Counted from the stretch's first letter, positions 43,634 through 55,602 are shown. The stretch: DNA of 64,000 nucleotides from Tiliqua scincoides (GCF_035046505.1 NC_089827.1:66609856-66673855); one strand, 5' to 3'. Numbers and translations are program-made. Notes: generated from the letters alone by a model not told the origin.

Positions 43634-44239
43634 CATGTGAACGGAACCTAAAACAGGCAGTTGATTGGCTCTTGCCTTCGCTGCTATCTTTAAAGTACAT
43701 TTAAAGCATGCACCTGCAGTACATTAGGAATGGAGGCCCAGGGAAACCATTTCAGCTTTCAGTAGGGAGAAAGAGATTTCAGGAAGGAGAAGGACATTTT
43801 CTGAGCAGTTTCCAGCATCTACTCTTTGAAGTCTTCGAGATTCAAGCGAAAGAAACAAAACAATGTATGAGCATTTGGTGTGGTCAGTTTTCTTTCTCTC
43901 AATAATCAGAGATTCAGGTGCTTCTAAGTGATAATCACTTTGCATTCTGGAGCACAGAGAGAGAGGACAGCTTCCTGAGTTGTTACACGGCATTCTGGGT
44001 GAAAAATGGAAATGCAGATCAAACAAAAGTGGAACAGCAAGAAAAGCACTTGTGTTTGAAGTCAGCCAGCAGAATTAACCTGTGCTTTGTATGTTCATTA
44101 GGAACATGTGCAAGGCCTGGGGGCAGGAGGTGGGTTGAATAGGATGAGGACGAGCAATGAAGACAGAATCCAGTAGAGACCAGCATGGCAGAATCCAGCA
44201 TGGCAGTGGAGACCTTCAAAATGGCGCCTGCTGCTAACA
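43634..44239. other. Unassigned sequence
   Basis: No gene or classified repeat is recognised. Confidence 0.4.
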
Positions 44240-44247
44240 GGTTAACT

Positions 44248-44649
44248 TGGGGGTTCTCTAAAGTTTTCGGCCGAAGGCCCGCATCAAATATCTTGGCACA
44301 GTGTTGAGGGCTGGAAAAAAAAATTAAATATAATTTAATTATAAATATAATTTAATAATAATAATTAATAATAATGTATTTAAATAAATACATTAGAGAT
44401 GGAACTTAGATGGATGAATGAATGAATGAATGGGCTCAAATGTCCAGGATTTCTCCAAGCACCAACACAGCCCAAGAAATAAAGCACACACATAAATGGA
44501 GCCCTGTTCCTCAACCCCACAAGCACAACTCTGGTTGTGTTTGGTCAACTGGGCCAGAGGCTCTTAGGGGATCAGAGGCTGGCTGCAGGCCACATAGAGG
44601 CTCTCCATGGGCCACGTCTGGCCCATGGGCCGGGGTTTGGAGACCCCTG
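44248..44649 (+). mobile_element. Non-autonomous hAT element ('ggggtctccaaa' family)
   Basis: Flanks ggttaact (44240-44247) and ggttagct (44650-44657) match at 7 of 8. The left end is worn (tgggggttctctaaag) and the right end is ggtttggagacccctg. Colinear with 16998-17358. Confidence 0.88.
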
Positions 44650-45689
44650 GGTTAGCTAGTCACAGGCACCATTTGAAGTGCTCTGCAGCCTTCAGAAGGT
44701 TACTACTGTATTCAGGAAACCAGCAGGGACCTTCAGAAGACAGCAGAAACCACGGATAGCTGAGAACACCCTGCGAGTGATACGAGATGTCAGTCCTGCT
44801 GTCTGTGGATAAACAGGTAGCACATCCGCGGGTAACAGGAACCAATTGTATTACACGTTAAAGGGTTTCAAACATACATGTTTAACTTTTAACAGCTAAA
44901 CCATTTCTTTTTTGAGCACAGTTTAGAAACAAAGTCCAGTTGTCCAGCTTCTTGTCTTTGTAGTTCTTCGTTTTGGAGGGTGAGATGCGATGTTCCAAAT
45001 ATACCAGTGATTAAAGAAAGCAGCAACTGGGAGCTGGTTTCATAATGCAATCTGAAACCATATTTCATTGAAATATGGCTGAACCATATTTCATTGTGTT
45101 TTCAGAATGAAAAGGCTGAAGTGCAGGTTCCCATCTTGCTTGTTCCAAATTTCAAGGCAGAGTGAGTTTTATGAGGGAGAATGAAAGGTTTTCCTAATGG
45201 AAATACAGGCACAATCGTAACAATGAAAGTGCTATTAATTATTGAAATCATACCCTAGAAACTACAGCTGCCCCCCCTCTTTACAGCTTCTTTACTATTC
45301 AAAGTCCTCATTCAGAAACACAAATTACTGTGCCTGACACTGATTAAGGAAAAATTATACAAAAGTCCCCCGTGACACATAACAGCCTTGTATGAAATAC
45401 TGCCAAAAATAATTAGCAGGAAGTAATTTACTGTGTGTGAAAACTGTCGGAAATGGATCAGTGAGACCAATTTTATCCCACGTGTAAACCTCAAAGCACT
45501 GAATACACACTGGGAAAATTTATGGGCGTGGGAGTCACCTACTTCTTTCAGCTCTGTTACTGGGCACAAACATTTGCCATCAACACTCTATATCTTCTAC
45601 ACAGAGGGTTTTACTTTTGGGGAACTTTTTTTGTCTGTTGCAAGTCCCGTTGCAGCTGCACTTTGGTGACACTTCCAGTATTTCCATTC
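44650..45689. other. Repeat-poor stretch, candidate conserved sequence 45200-45520
   Basis: 45200-45520 is complex and repeat-free with 'gctattaattattgaaatc' and 'caaaaataattagcaggaag'. Nothing else is recognised. Confidence 0.27.
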
Positions 45690-45694
45690 AGTGG

Positions 45695-46166
45695 TGTCAC
45701 AAACATCACCCTTGGGGTAGGGAAGGACCAAGGGAGACCCCCAAACCAGCCAGGACTCAACCCTCCTCCACCACCCTCAAGAGCAATGCTTATTCATTTT
45801 TGCTCACTCCAAGCCCCAGGTCCCATCATACATGTCCCTGGTCAATCACTGCACCCAATGTTTTATATAAAAGATTTTTATATAAGCTTAAGGGAGCTTC
45901 AATTGCTCCAAAAAGACATAACTACATGCAACACAATAGCTTTAAAAACAAGAACGATCTTACCTAAAGAGAGGCTAAAACTACCATCTTACAAGTCTCA
46001 GTATTGCTTCCACTATCATAGCTGTAAGCTCCCTTCCCCCTGCTCTCTCTTTTAAGGCACCCAAGCCCAGGTTTTATTCTTTAAGTTATCAATACCCTAC
46101 ACCTGGTTAACCAACACCCAGCCTAAACCATCTTAAAGGGAAAGGGACTTGCCCCACCCCGTGACA
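45695..46166. mobile_element. Solo LTR fossil, 472 bp
   Basis: The ends read tgtcac and gtgaca, with a perfect 5-bp duplication agtgg on both sides (45690-45694, 46167-46171). A central 'tatataaaag' region may be the old promoter; the orientation is uncertain. It is a different family from the 39907 LTR but has the same end type. Only one copy is present in the window, so age cannot be judged. Confidence 0.75.
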
Positions 46167-46378
46167 AGTGGGGCTTTTTTTTTTTTTTCCAGGAGACGTA
46201 CAAGTGAATTGTGCTAATAGACAGTAATGTTAAAATAATTTACTCTGGAATAGGCCCACTGAAGTCTTGTGGGACTTCATGGCATGTAAATAAGAAGACA
46301 CCCGGTGATGTTTTATCTTGTTAATGATGTGGGAGTTAGAATATTTCAGATATTTTGCCAACATAGAAAACTGCAGTT

Positions 46379-46473
46379 CAGTGTCGTAGCTGGAATGGCT
46401 CTGAAGGGAGGGGCCGCTCACCCACCTCCCTGCCAGGCTGAGTGCTCCGCCCCCCTCCAGCTATGCCACCGAA
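46379..46473 (+). mobile_element. Short hAT MITE
   Basis: The left end cagtgtcgtagctgg and the right end ccagctatgccaccg are inverted repeats of the ggcgtagct family. Flanks ctgcagtt and ccgcagtt match at 7 of 8. The interior is only ~65 bp. Confidence 0.75.
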
Positions 46474-46479
46474 CCGCAG

Positions 46480-48031
46480 TTTGATAAGTGTAGCCAAACA
46501 GACCGTGGTTTATAGAAATGTCTGTTCTCATGGAGGTCAGGATTCAAGAGATGACATTCTTTGGTTGTTCAAATCCTTCTGAACGGGTTTGTGTGTGGCT
46601 TACAGAGGCACTAGTGCGGACCCTACACTATGAAAACCGTACGGCCACCGTTTCTGGTACTCTTCATCATTTTGTCTTTATTTCTGTGTCCATTATTGAT
46701 GTGTGTTATTTGGTGACATGTGCTGTCCCCTGACAGCATGTTGAAGCATTTGAACGAGGCCTGCACATGTTTTTGGTCCAACAAGCTGAACACAGACCCA
46801 GAAAAACCCAGACACACACCCCTTCAAATAAGGGGAAGGAAGGGAAGGACAGCAGACGGGGAGGATAGCATCCCTTCCTATTGGGGCAGCAGAAACCCCT
46901 TTCCCTCTCCAGTAGTTCTGGAAGGGGGGAATAAGTTTCACAGGTGCTGCCACTGCCTCCTTCTCATGCTCTCAGCACACTTAGCTGCCCTGAGCTGGCA
47001 GGGAGAGGTGATCCTGTTCAGCATTGTCTCTTACTGCATCCTCACATATGGCTTTTTGGAAAAATGAACAGGAAGAGCAGAGGTCCCCGCCCTCCATTTT
47101 CTCTCCAGCACGGAGGGGAACTGCCCCTCTCCTAATCCGCCTCTCGCTCTGAGGCGTGGGAAGAGGATTGAAGCACTGACCAAAGGAGCTCCTACGACAG
47201 CCACAAGTTGGAGGAAGGAGGGCTTTCGTTAGTTTGCCACCCCCTCCAAGGCATTACTCCACATTCAGGTCATGTCATCCGTGGACTGGCCATGCACTGT
47301 GATGCACTTCCAGAACTTCTGGAAGGCCAATATAAATAGCTTTTTTCTCTGTGTTCCACACCCACAAACCCAAGCACAGCTGGTATCCTGCAAACATCAA
47401 TGCATTCCTGGCTACCACTGCATGTCCCCTTTCCTAAATCACACAGCATTAACATGTATGGAGCTGGGTGGTGGCGTTTCATGCATGTGTGACTTATCCC
47501 CTCATTTTCACATTTTCATTCCTGGCCGTTGGGGCAAATCTCCCTCCTTCAATGCAAGGCACTCTTGGTGTGTGCGGAAGGAGAAACTCTCACAACATAT
47601 TGCATTCCTTCCTCGCCTTGGCTTGTTTTGCATTGGGCTAGTGTTATAAGACAGATTTGTGACTGGGATTTCAAGAGAAAGCGGTGAAAAATGGCCCAGT
47701 TTCAGTTCCTGCCGGGCTGCATTCTATTTTCTTTGGGCCACCAAAGACCAGATGATCCACGTTTTCTTGGTGCAGGAGTGTGCATTGAAGGAATGAGGAC
47801 GCTTCACATTTCCTTGTGCTTCTTACAAACCAGGATATGAAACCAGGATAAAACCAGGATATGAAACTAGGATTCAATCCTGGTTTTACAAACCATAATT
47901 AAAATATACTCCTGCTTTCAAACATGTGGTTTAATATGCCAGAATTCCATCATTGCATATGAGGTGTGAGGGAAAAACAGGAAGAAGAGAGAGAGTGTAG
48001 GTTCAATGTTCCTTTGGCTCATAATCCCAAT

Positions 48032-48038
<7 letters not shown>
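46480..48038. other. Unassigned sequence
   Basis: 1.5 kb without a recognised repeat. The frames at 46720-47067 (115 aa) and 47272-47649 (125 aa) have no domain, no family resemblance and no clear splice boundaries. A short repeat 'aaaccaggatatgaaac' lies at ~47828-47870. Confidence 0.4.

Positions 48039-48082
<44 letters not shown>
48039..48082. repeat. (CT)n microsatellite
   Basis: About 22 uninterrupted CT units after a C run. Confidence 0.97.
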
Positions 48083-48084
<2 letters not shown>

Positions 48085-48890
48085 GTGTTGCATTATTTGA
48101 ACCAAGGCTATTGCAATAGCCCTGATGACTTAAGTAAGCAAGCCTGTGCTATTAATTATTTCTTATAGGAGAAAATTAAATTCCAATTAAAAATAACTGT
48201 CCATATCACTTGAATCTGTTGGTCTCCCTATCCCCCCCCCCCCCCCGTGATATTCTTGTGTCCCTTTCTTTGATAGATGGCATTCTGGATAACAGCCCTG
48301 TCCTTCAGAGACTCAGCAGGCACTTGTAATGGTGGCTATTCCCAGATCTGGAATGTAACAGGGGATCCCCTTCCAAAGAATGTAAATATGATGCCGGAAA
48401 TCCCAGTCGCTATTTATGCTGTCTCTATTCTTACATGCTAAAAGTTGGCAAGTATATACTTTGAGAGCAAACTTACCTGAGCTTTCATTGGGGTTACAGG
48501 AAGCCCAGGATGATGGCGATTCTGGAGAAAAATGTTTTATTCTCCTCTACCAAGAATTAAGAGACGGGAGAGATTAAGTAGTTTGTGGAGAGAAAATTCT
48601 ATCCTGGGGTTCTCATACTAGATATATTAAATTGAGAAAAGACATTAGGAAGCTTGACTTCCTTAGGAGAATTATTTATAAATACATGGTCTGGTTACAT
48701 GCTGCAAGCACACTTTGCTCTCTCTCTCTCTCTCCTCATATAGATGTCAACAATCTGGATTTCTCATTTTGATGTCAAGTCTCCAACTGTGAACTGATAC
48801 TACCACATGTCTTGAACACAGGCCTGGCCCAAGCCCTCTTGGTGCCTATCTCAGGACCCTCCCCCCTGCAATTTTCTTCTGCTTTGATGT
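48083..48890. other. Repeat-poor stretch, candidate conserved sequence 48083-48230
   Basis: The first ~150 bp is AT-rich and complex, including 'gctattaattatttcttata' and 'ttaaattccaattaaaaat'. The rest, up to the C run at 48230 and beyond, is unassigned. Confidence 0.28.
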
Positions 48891-49191
48891 ACTGAGCCCA
48901 GTCCTATACTTACCAGCCATCATCGTTCCTGGTCCTCCACTGATGCAGACTACCATAAAGCAGCACTGACTGCTTTATGTTGTAGAAGGTGCTAGTCCAG
49001 GGGTCAGCAACCTTAAACACTCAAAGAGCCATTTGGACCCATTTTCCAGAGGAAAAAAAACCTCAGGAGCCACAAAACCTTTTTGACATCTAAAATGAAG
49101 ATAATACTGCATATGTAGTTTTTTTCACCTTTATGCTCTTATAGGTCCCATTTTTATAGTGCAGCCCCCTCTTTTAACTTTTAGTTAGTTT

Positions 49192-49852
49192 TGTCATACA
49201 TTCTTGTCCTGTGTTTTCAGACGCCTGGTCCTCTATGGTATTTTGCCCAATTCCAAGGCCATTCTCTGCCTGGAGAATTAGGCCCACTTTAAGCAAATTA
49301 GCTCCCCTTCTTTCCCCCAACAAATGACCCTGGTTCTGCCCTGCAGTCCTGCTGGACCCCACCTCCAGGGTAGCTCGCCTGTTCAACCTGCAGAGGTCCT
49401 CTCTCCTGCCAGCAGCCTCCCACCACTACAGCAGACCCTGGGTCCTCAGCAGGTCTTGGGCACAGCAGCCACACACCAAACTCCAGTGTCTCCAGCAGTC
49501 CATTAGTCACAAAGTCAGTCAGAGCATCCAGGGCAGAGTCCAAAGTCAATAAGCCAAGTCACAGTCCAAGGTCAGATTCCAAAGTCAGTCAAATCAGTCA
49601 GAGTATCCAAGTCAAAGTCAATATGCCATGCCAGTCTCCTCTCCTCTCCAACCTGCACTCCTTCTACAACCCACACCCCCTTCCTCAGGTGCTCCTTATA
49701 TCCCTGAGGGCCCTATTGCCTTCCAGTGGCTGCAGCTGTGCAGCACACTCTGCTGGATGCCCAGGCCTTACCCTTAAAGGGGCCACTGCTGACACCACAA
49801 CTACCTCCTCACCAGATCTTCCAGGATTCCAATACATATGGCAGTTATGACA
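49192..49852 (-). mobile_element. LTR-like fossil nested in the hAT element
   Basis: The ends tgtcata and tatgaca are inverted repeats and match the end type of the LTRs at 39907 and 45695. In reverse there is a 'gggatataaggagc' promoter-like site. A block of short 'gactttg/ctctgactga' repeats follows. No matching 5-bp duplication is seen, so the call is weaker than for the other two. It looks like a solo LTR, broken or rearranged at an edge. Confidence 0.5.
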
Positions 49853-50028
49853 TCTGCTTATCTTACATGGATACTAAAGAACTCCCCCCACCTTCCAGAG
49901 GCACCCTGCTGGAAGGAAAAAAGGACACAGACTCCAGAGGTGGGGAAGAGAAGAAGCCAGAGCTGGGGGGGAAGGTGGGGGGGCAACCACAGGCCAGCTT
50001 CTGCCCTCCCTCCCTCTCTCCCTCACTC

Positions 50029-50394
50029 AGGCTCCAACCCTCTCCACACTATCCTGGGAGTAAGCCCCATTGGCTACAATGGGACTTCTGAGCAGACAAG
50101 TTGGTTGGAGCTCTCAGGTTGCAGTCCTCTCCACACTTTCCTGAGAGGAAGCCTCACTAACTACTTGTGAGTAGACCTGCATAGGAGGGGGCTGAGGCTG
50201 CAGCCCTCCACACCTTCCTGGGAGTAGCCCAGGGACTACATGGGGGCTTACTCTGGAACAGACCTGTGTGGGCTCCCACTCACCCGTCCTTGCGCTTGGC
50301 CTTGAGCAGGCTTCAAGACTGCCATCCCAGGCACCCTTTCCTGGGAGTAAGCTTCATCCACTGTAATGGGGCTTACAACTGAGTAGACACACAG
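50029..50394 (-). repeat. Four tandem degenerate copies of the palindromic module
   Basis: Copies begin near 50029, 50118, 50197 and 50318. Each shows ctgggagtaagcc-like sequence, a 'caatgggacttct'-like middle and 'gagtagac'. The spacing is ~80-120 bp. They lie inside the hAT element. Confidence 0.7.
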
Positions 50395-51796
50395 GATGTC
50401 TCCTCTGCTGTGGAGGAAAAGCCTCTCCTTGCACTGAGTGGGGACCTGCTCAGGGAAAGGCGGGCTGCAAGGGCTTGCAATGGCTGAGGAGGAAGGCGGC
50501 TCAGGATTGGCTGGTGGTCAGCCAGTGAAGGGCCCTGAGCCATTCCAACAGAAAAAGCCAGGAGACTGCTGGATGCTGATTGGCTGAGCCTGCTGGAGAG
50601 TTGGGGAAGGGAAAAACAGGGACCTTAAACCTGCAGAGCGGGCAAAATTGAAAAGGGAAACCAATGCGGGGCAGGTGGGGGTGAAGGGCAAGGAGGGCAG
50701 TGAGCTCAGGGGGCGGAGGGAAGCAGCCTGCCCTCCCAACACAGGTGCCTCCTGTCACACTCTTTGCCACTTTCACCTGGAGGAGCCGCAGCAGACAGCT
50801 GAAAGAGCCACATGCGGCTCTAGAGCCGCAGGTTGCCAACCCCTGTGCTAGTCGGTGTGTTGCCGAGAAGTCCTATGTCTTCTTGCCCACGTTGTCACAT
50901 CTTCCACCACTCGTTGGAGCAGGTGAATCCGTGGGAGGAGATGGGGAGAGGGCAGAACGGGGTGAAGTAGAGTGAAACGAGGAGGGTGATCCCGAATGAA
51001 CATACACACGGTTCTTTGGATTTTTGGAGAGGCAACTAACAGATGACAGGAGAATTCAAAGGACTTCTAACGTTTACTCGTTTGCAAATGGGACCCCCCA
51101 CACACACACACACGTGGAGGACCCTGAAGGATTACAATGATGCAGGTTTTATAGGGTCTTTTAGATAGGGGAGGGGGACAAGAGGACATAAAAAGAGAAA
51201 AATGAGCATATTGATGCTCATATTGATGGGCATATTGATATCAAGGGATGGGGCAGGAAAAGGTGAGTCGAGTCCAAGAAGGGGGTAAGTTTGGCAGCAA
51301 CAGCCACCTCCAAATCCTAACCCTTTTCCAGACTCAGTCTGATGGGTTAGCCAGCACAGATCTGAGTTCATCCCCCTTCACCAAAGATGCTTACCTCCTG
51401 GTAAGAGAACAATTGTTCCCTTACCCAGAGGAGACCTCTGCAACTCCCCTAGCAAGGGATGTACCTCTAAACATTTTTGCTGGGAAGAATGGATAGGATT
51501 GGGCCATAAGTGCACCATGGTTGCTTATTGTCCCAAATGCCTGCAATTTCCCCCTTCCCTCTGCCCCATTCCATTCAGTTTTCAGTCTCCTCCCCCTCCT
51601 CTTTGCCATACCCAGCTAACCCTTGCTCCTGCCATTTGTAAAGAGTGGCAGGCTGAAGATCAGCTAAAGCAAATGGGGAGTAGCAGTGGTGGACTCCCTA
51701 ACTGGAACACCCACCTTGATAACCCCTTCTGTCACTCCCTTTTTCTGGTCAGTCAGGCCAAGGAGAAGGAAAAAGGCACCGCACAGGTAGCTGGGG

Positions 51797-51821
51797 GTGT
51801 GTGTGTGTGTGTGTGTGTGTG
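51797..51821. repeat. (TG)n microsatellite
   Basis: About 12 TG units. Confidence 0.95.
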
Positions 51822-52600
51822 GCAGGAGTAGGGGCTTTTGGGGACTGGGGCTGAGGTGTTTTCTGTTACCTTCTGAAAAGACTGCTTGGTTTTTGGAACT
51901 CACTGGAACTAATCAGAGGACTGACCCTTCTTGACCAAGATCACAAAGCAAAAAGGAAACCCATCAAATTTTTTGACCCATCTTTTGGATGGACAATTTT
52001 TTTAGCTTAAAAGTGGCAAGTGCCTCCAGTTTTAAGTCTCTGTAAAGTGTGCCTCAACTACAAAATGTTTGGGGAACATAAAAAATTTGAGATGCAATTA
52101 TGAGAAGGCACTTTTTTTGGGGGGGGGGGAACGTGTCAGAAAACACACATCAGTTCAAAATAGACCTGTCTAGACAACGGGTGGCCCATAAAAATGTGCA
52201 GGGACTGCCTGTGATATGTCTGGCGCTTAGGCGAAGCGATGAGATTTAGAGTTACAGTAACCAGCCCATTAACTGAGGTTATGTAAGGAATTAGTCATTC
52301 TTAAACAGCGTGCTGTGGATACCTGCAAGCTATGTATAGATCCAGTTATGATCTCAAGGGGGCCTATAAAGTGGGGGCATCGCCGTTCAGGGAGATTGAC
52401 GCTCTTTATTATTTGCCGTTACTGGCTGCAAGAAGCATGGATGCTTATTGCCTTTAGAAACGATGGCTGCCTTCTAAAGTTGTCATCCTCATCATTGGCA
52501 GTGGCACTGAATGAAAAAAAAATAAAAATGATTTCAGCCTTTTCTTTCCTTTTTTCAGCTCTGTTTGATTCTGTAACCTCTTGAGCTCTGCTCCATCCAA
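51822..52600. other. Unassigned sequence
   Basis: No gene or classified repeat is recognised. Confidence 0.4.
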
Positions 52601-52607
52601 ATTTGCT

Positions 52608-52751
52608 TGGCTGGCAACCTTCAGTCTCGAAAGACTGTGGTAGAAGCCTACAGTGCCTGGTATTCCCAGGCGGTCTCCCATCCAGGTACTAACCAGGCCT
52701 GACCCTGCTTGGCTTCCGAGATCAGACGAGATCGGGCATGTGCAGGGTAAC
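52608..52751 (-). repeat. 5S-rRNA-derived SINE, monomer
   Basis: The plus strand starts ggctggcaaccttcagtctc and ends gggcatgtgcagggtaac. It retains both 'gatc' segments (gagatcagacgagatcggg), so it is the most complete monomer at the 5S 5' side. Confidence 0.92.
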
Positions 52752-53279
52752 GTTAAACCAAAAGATGTGCAGTCCGAGTCTGAGCCAGGCCCCGCCCACT
52801 GGTGATGCAGACTGTGGGTCTCACACTGAGTTGAGAGGGTGGTGAGTTGGAGGGTGGGGAGATAAGGAGAGAGGCCCTGTACCCTCCAACTTCTCACTGT
52901 CCCTTGTGGCCTGCTGCTGATGTTCATGCTCTGACCGTGTTTTATCCCCCCATCCATGCTCTATGTCCCCCCCATCAGTGTTCTGAGCCCCTTCCCACTC
53001 ACTCAAAGTAAACAGGAAGAGCATACAGACAGCTGCACCCCCCCTTCTTCCTCCACTGGGGGAACCTTACCATAATTACCTCCCCATCTCCATTTTCCCT
53101 TGATAAAGCTGTTGAGGGGCCAGGAGATGGAGAGTCAGAGTCCTCTACCCCACCCCTTTCCCTCAACATTGGCTGCCCTGTGTTTAGCCTCCTTGTTCTG
53201 TCTTTGGGCTCATTTGAAATGACCTGGCAGAGTAGAGCATGCTGGGAACCCACTTTTGGAGGTGGCTCAGGGCACTTGC
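52752..53279. other. Unassigned sequence
   Basis: It is pyrimidine-rich in places. No gene is seen. Confidence 0.4.
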
Positions 53280-53284
53280 AATGA

Positions 53285-53620
53285 CCAACTGGGTCTGCTA
53301 CACTCAGTGTATCATTAGTCTGTGGAACTTGTTGCCACCAGATGTGGTGATGACCACTAGTTTGGATGGCTTTAACAAGAGGCTAGACTAATTCAGGGAA
53401 GTCAGATCTCTGAATGGCTGTTAGTTGTGATGGTGACGTGCTACCTCCAGGTTCTGCAGCAGAGGGCCTCTGAATGCTAACTGCATTCTGGTATATTGGC
53501 AGGAGAGAAGAATGCCTTTTTCCATGCATGTGGGCTTTACAGAGGCAAAAGGTGGACCATTGTGAGTGACAGGAAACTGAACTAGATGTGGCTTGATCCA
53601 GCAGGGCTTTTTTATGTTTT
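53285..53620 (+). mobile_element. Diverged CR1-like LINE 3' end
   Basis: It follows the order of the family: 'ctgtggaacttgttgccacc', then 'gatggctttaacaagaggct', later 'aggaaactgaactagatgtg' and 'tgatccagcagggc' before a T-rich tail. It is more diverged than the other copies and probably belongs to an older subfamily. Confidence 0.7.
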
Positions 53621-54255
53621 CAACCATCCTAGGTCCACTTTAGCAACCCTTTGGATGTAGCACAAGACATGTTGCAATTGAACTGGACTGTTGATGAGAT
53701 TGTCAAATACTAAGTCAAATAATTGTACATGTCTGGGTCCTTGCTGGGCACCCATTTTGTTGGAGGCATTCCAGGGGGGCGGGAAGTCCTGGCTGGTGGC
53801 CCATCCGACATGTCTGCAGAGCCCCCTCAACAGGGCCCACAGCCTGGAGTGGCTGAGCATGGCGAAACAGTCACAGTTGAGGTTGAGTCTTTGGAAGACA
53901 GAGGCAACATGGGTGAAGTACAAGGAGGAATAGAGGCACTGAGGGATCAAGGGGGCATGATCTTGCGACAGACCCTCCCAGAGAGGGAGGAAAGGGTGGG
54001 TCCAGAAGGAGTTGGCAGACTCTTCATAAGGTAGGACCAGACCAGGGATGAAGATCAGTTGTGGCAAGGAGGCTGGCTGGCCTGCAAACCTACAAAGAGC
54101 CATGAGCAGGGAGAAGGATAAGGGCGAAGCAACCTCCTGTCTGATGCCAATAGCTTTGGACCTGCAAAGGGAGAGCTACCCCCTGCCTGTCAGCCGTGAC
54201 CCCTTGTGGGCCCCATTGAGCCTGACACCCCTGGGGTGGTAGGTGCCCCGCCTAA
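53621..54255. other. GC-rich stretch with overlapping open frames, unassigned
   Basis: A reverse frame of 163 aa (53612-54103) and a plus frame of 103 aa (53723-54034, acidic and Gln/Gly/Glu-rich) overlap. Neither has a recognisable domain. The plus frame could be a relic of a retroelement ORF, but I cannot support this. Confidence 0.3.
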
Positions 54256-54259
54256 GTCT

Positions 54260-55080
54260 TACAACCCTTTCATTTTGTGAAAGGTGCTCAGGATCTCTAG
54301 AGACTCTTTAGCAGACACATAAACGTCTACCATAAAACCGCATATAATTATAAGCAATGTCACATTAATCACAGCAATCCTAATTTGCTGTCGTGTGCTG
54401 CTTGCACGGATAATCCTGGTCAATCATCAGAATGTAAATACATTAGATTCAGTGATGAATGAATTGCCCATACAGTTTGTTTTTCAGTTCAGATTTTCCT
54501 TCCCGTCATGCAGATAGACTGGGCCCTTTTGATCAAGAATGGAAGATCATTTGAAACGCTGGTTTCTTTAAGAAATCACAATGACATGTTTTCAGTAAAG
54601 TTTGAGATGAGAGCGATGCAAACAGAGGCCTCATCCATCTGTACTCCAAACAAACAGAGTTTGTAGTTATGATCATAACTGTTTAGAAAATATTTAGCTT
54701 TGCTAAATAGTTACATATTTGGGTTAATCCTTGCTCGTTCAGTGGGTAGCAGATGTTGGCTCCAATTAAAGGATTTAAATCCCAGAGGCTGTGATGCTGA
54801 ACTTGCCTTCAAATGTCACCATTCTTTGTTCTTGTATCGAGTAATCACAAAGTCTTTGCCAGGACAAACTGGTCCTGCCAACAATGAAGTCAAGAAAACA
54901 CAAAGAACATAAAACATTTCTAGGAAGCACGGAACCAAGTGCGCGGAGACAGCTGATGTCAAGTTCACATAGAAGCGGATGGAAAAGAATTCCTCATGCT
55001 CTAAGCAATAACATGCTGCACCCAGATTTGACAAATGGTTTTATGGCGTGATGAGTGTTTTAGGAAAATTCAGTGGAACA
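54260..55080. other. Repeat-free island, candidate conserved non-coding sequence
   Basis: About 800 bp of complex, AT-leaning DNA with several TAAT/ATTA cores ('cacattaatcacagcaatcc', 'gctccaattaaaggatttaa') and no repeat similarity. The longest frame is 72 aa. It is one of the two longest such islands in the window. Confidence 0.32.
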
Positions 55081-55091
55081 TGTTGCTAGGG

Positions 55092-55215
55092 CAGCGATTT
55101 TCAACCAGCGTGCCATGTACATAGGTGTGCCGAGAATGGTCCACAAGTGTGCCACAGACCACGGGGGGAGGGTCATTTATTAGTAGGACCATTGGGAGTG
55201 GGTGGAAACACCACC
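55092..55215 (+). mobile_element. hAT element left half ('gtgtgcc' family)
   Basis: It begins cagcgattttcaaccagcgt and continues 'gaatggtccacaagtgtgcc' and 'gagggtcatttattagt' as at 1292. The right half is missing. Confidence 0.75.
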
Positions 55216-55265
55216 CCCCCCATCTATAGCAAATAAAATGAAATAATCAAGGTCACAAGAATGTC

Positions 55266-55602
55266 AGTACAGGCAGTTCTTGCTATTTGTGCACTCTGTT
55301 CCCGTGGATTCACTTACCCGTGGGAACAAGATTGTAACTCACCTTTCATCATTTACCGCCTGTTCTTGCCATCTATTGCCATTCGCTGCATCCATGGTCA
55401 TTCTGAAGCTCTCTGTGGCCATCCTGAAGCTATCCACAGTGGCCATTCTGAAGCTATCTGCTCCATTCTGAAGCACCACTTTGAATCTACCTGCTGCTGG
55501 CATTCCTGACCAGGTTAGCTACCCATTTCCCTAATCTCATTGATCCTGTAGGATCAATGATTTGGTATCCACTGTAATGCCAGAGGATAATGAGAACTGA
55601 CT
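55266..55602 (+). mobile_element. pogo/Tigger-like non-autonomous element
   Basis: The left end acaggcagttcttgctattt and the right end (reversed) gtagtcagttctcattatcc are inverted repeats. The interior has a local repeat of 'cattctgaagctatc' units (55400-55475). It is related to 57107. Confidence 0.65.

Larger units (their letters stand above)
48998..50845 (+). mobile_element. hAT element, 1.85 kb, with nested LTR-like insert
   Basis: A perfect 8-bp duplication tgctagtc flanks it (48990-48997, 50846-50853). The ends are caggggtcagcaacctt and aggttgccaacccctg. Sub-terminal 'aagagccatttggacc' and 'gccacatgcggctc' are typical of this hAT type. Without the 661-bp insert it is ~1.19 kb. No transposase frame is recognisable. 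The region 50029-50394 is made of four degenerate copies of the palindromic module. Confidence 0.93.
48893..51507 (+). repeat. GC-rich repeat split by a nested hAT
   Basis: It begins gcccagtcctatacttacca and ends aatggataggattgggcc, the family's inverted ends. The hAT at 48998-50845 sits ~105 bp inside the left end. The right part contains purine-rich blocks and a (CA)n patch at 51100. Confidence 0.5.

Noticed and set aside
45689-45720. hAT left end 'cagtggtgtcac' at 45689
   Set aside because: The agtgg is matched exactly after 46166 as a 5-bp duplication, which favours an LTR starting at 45695.
45522-46055. 177-aa plus open frame
   Set aside because: It runs through most of the solo LTR fossil at 45695-46166 and matches no protein family.
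45229-48165. Identical 15-mer gtgctattaattatt in two islands (45.23 and 48.15 kb)
   Set aside because: In a 64 kb window a few shared 15-mers are expected by chance, especially AT-rich ones. Flanking sequence does not match.
52454-52957. 167-aa reverse open frame
   Set aside because: It covers a 5S-SINE, so most of its residues come from a structural RNA relic.
53612-54103. 163-aa reverse open frame
   Set aside because: It starts in a CR1 tail and shows no domain. The opposite strand is equally open, a sign of GC-rich composition.
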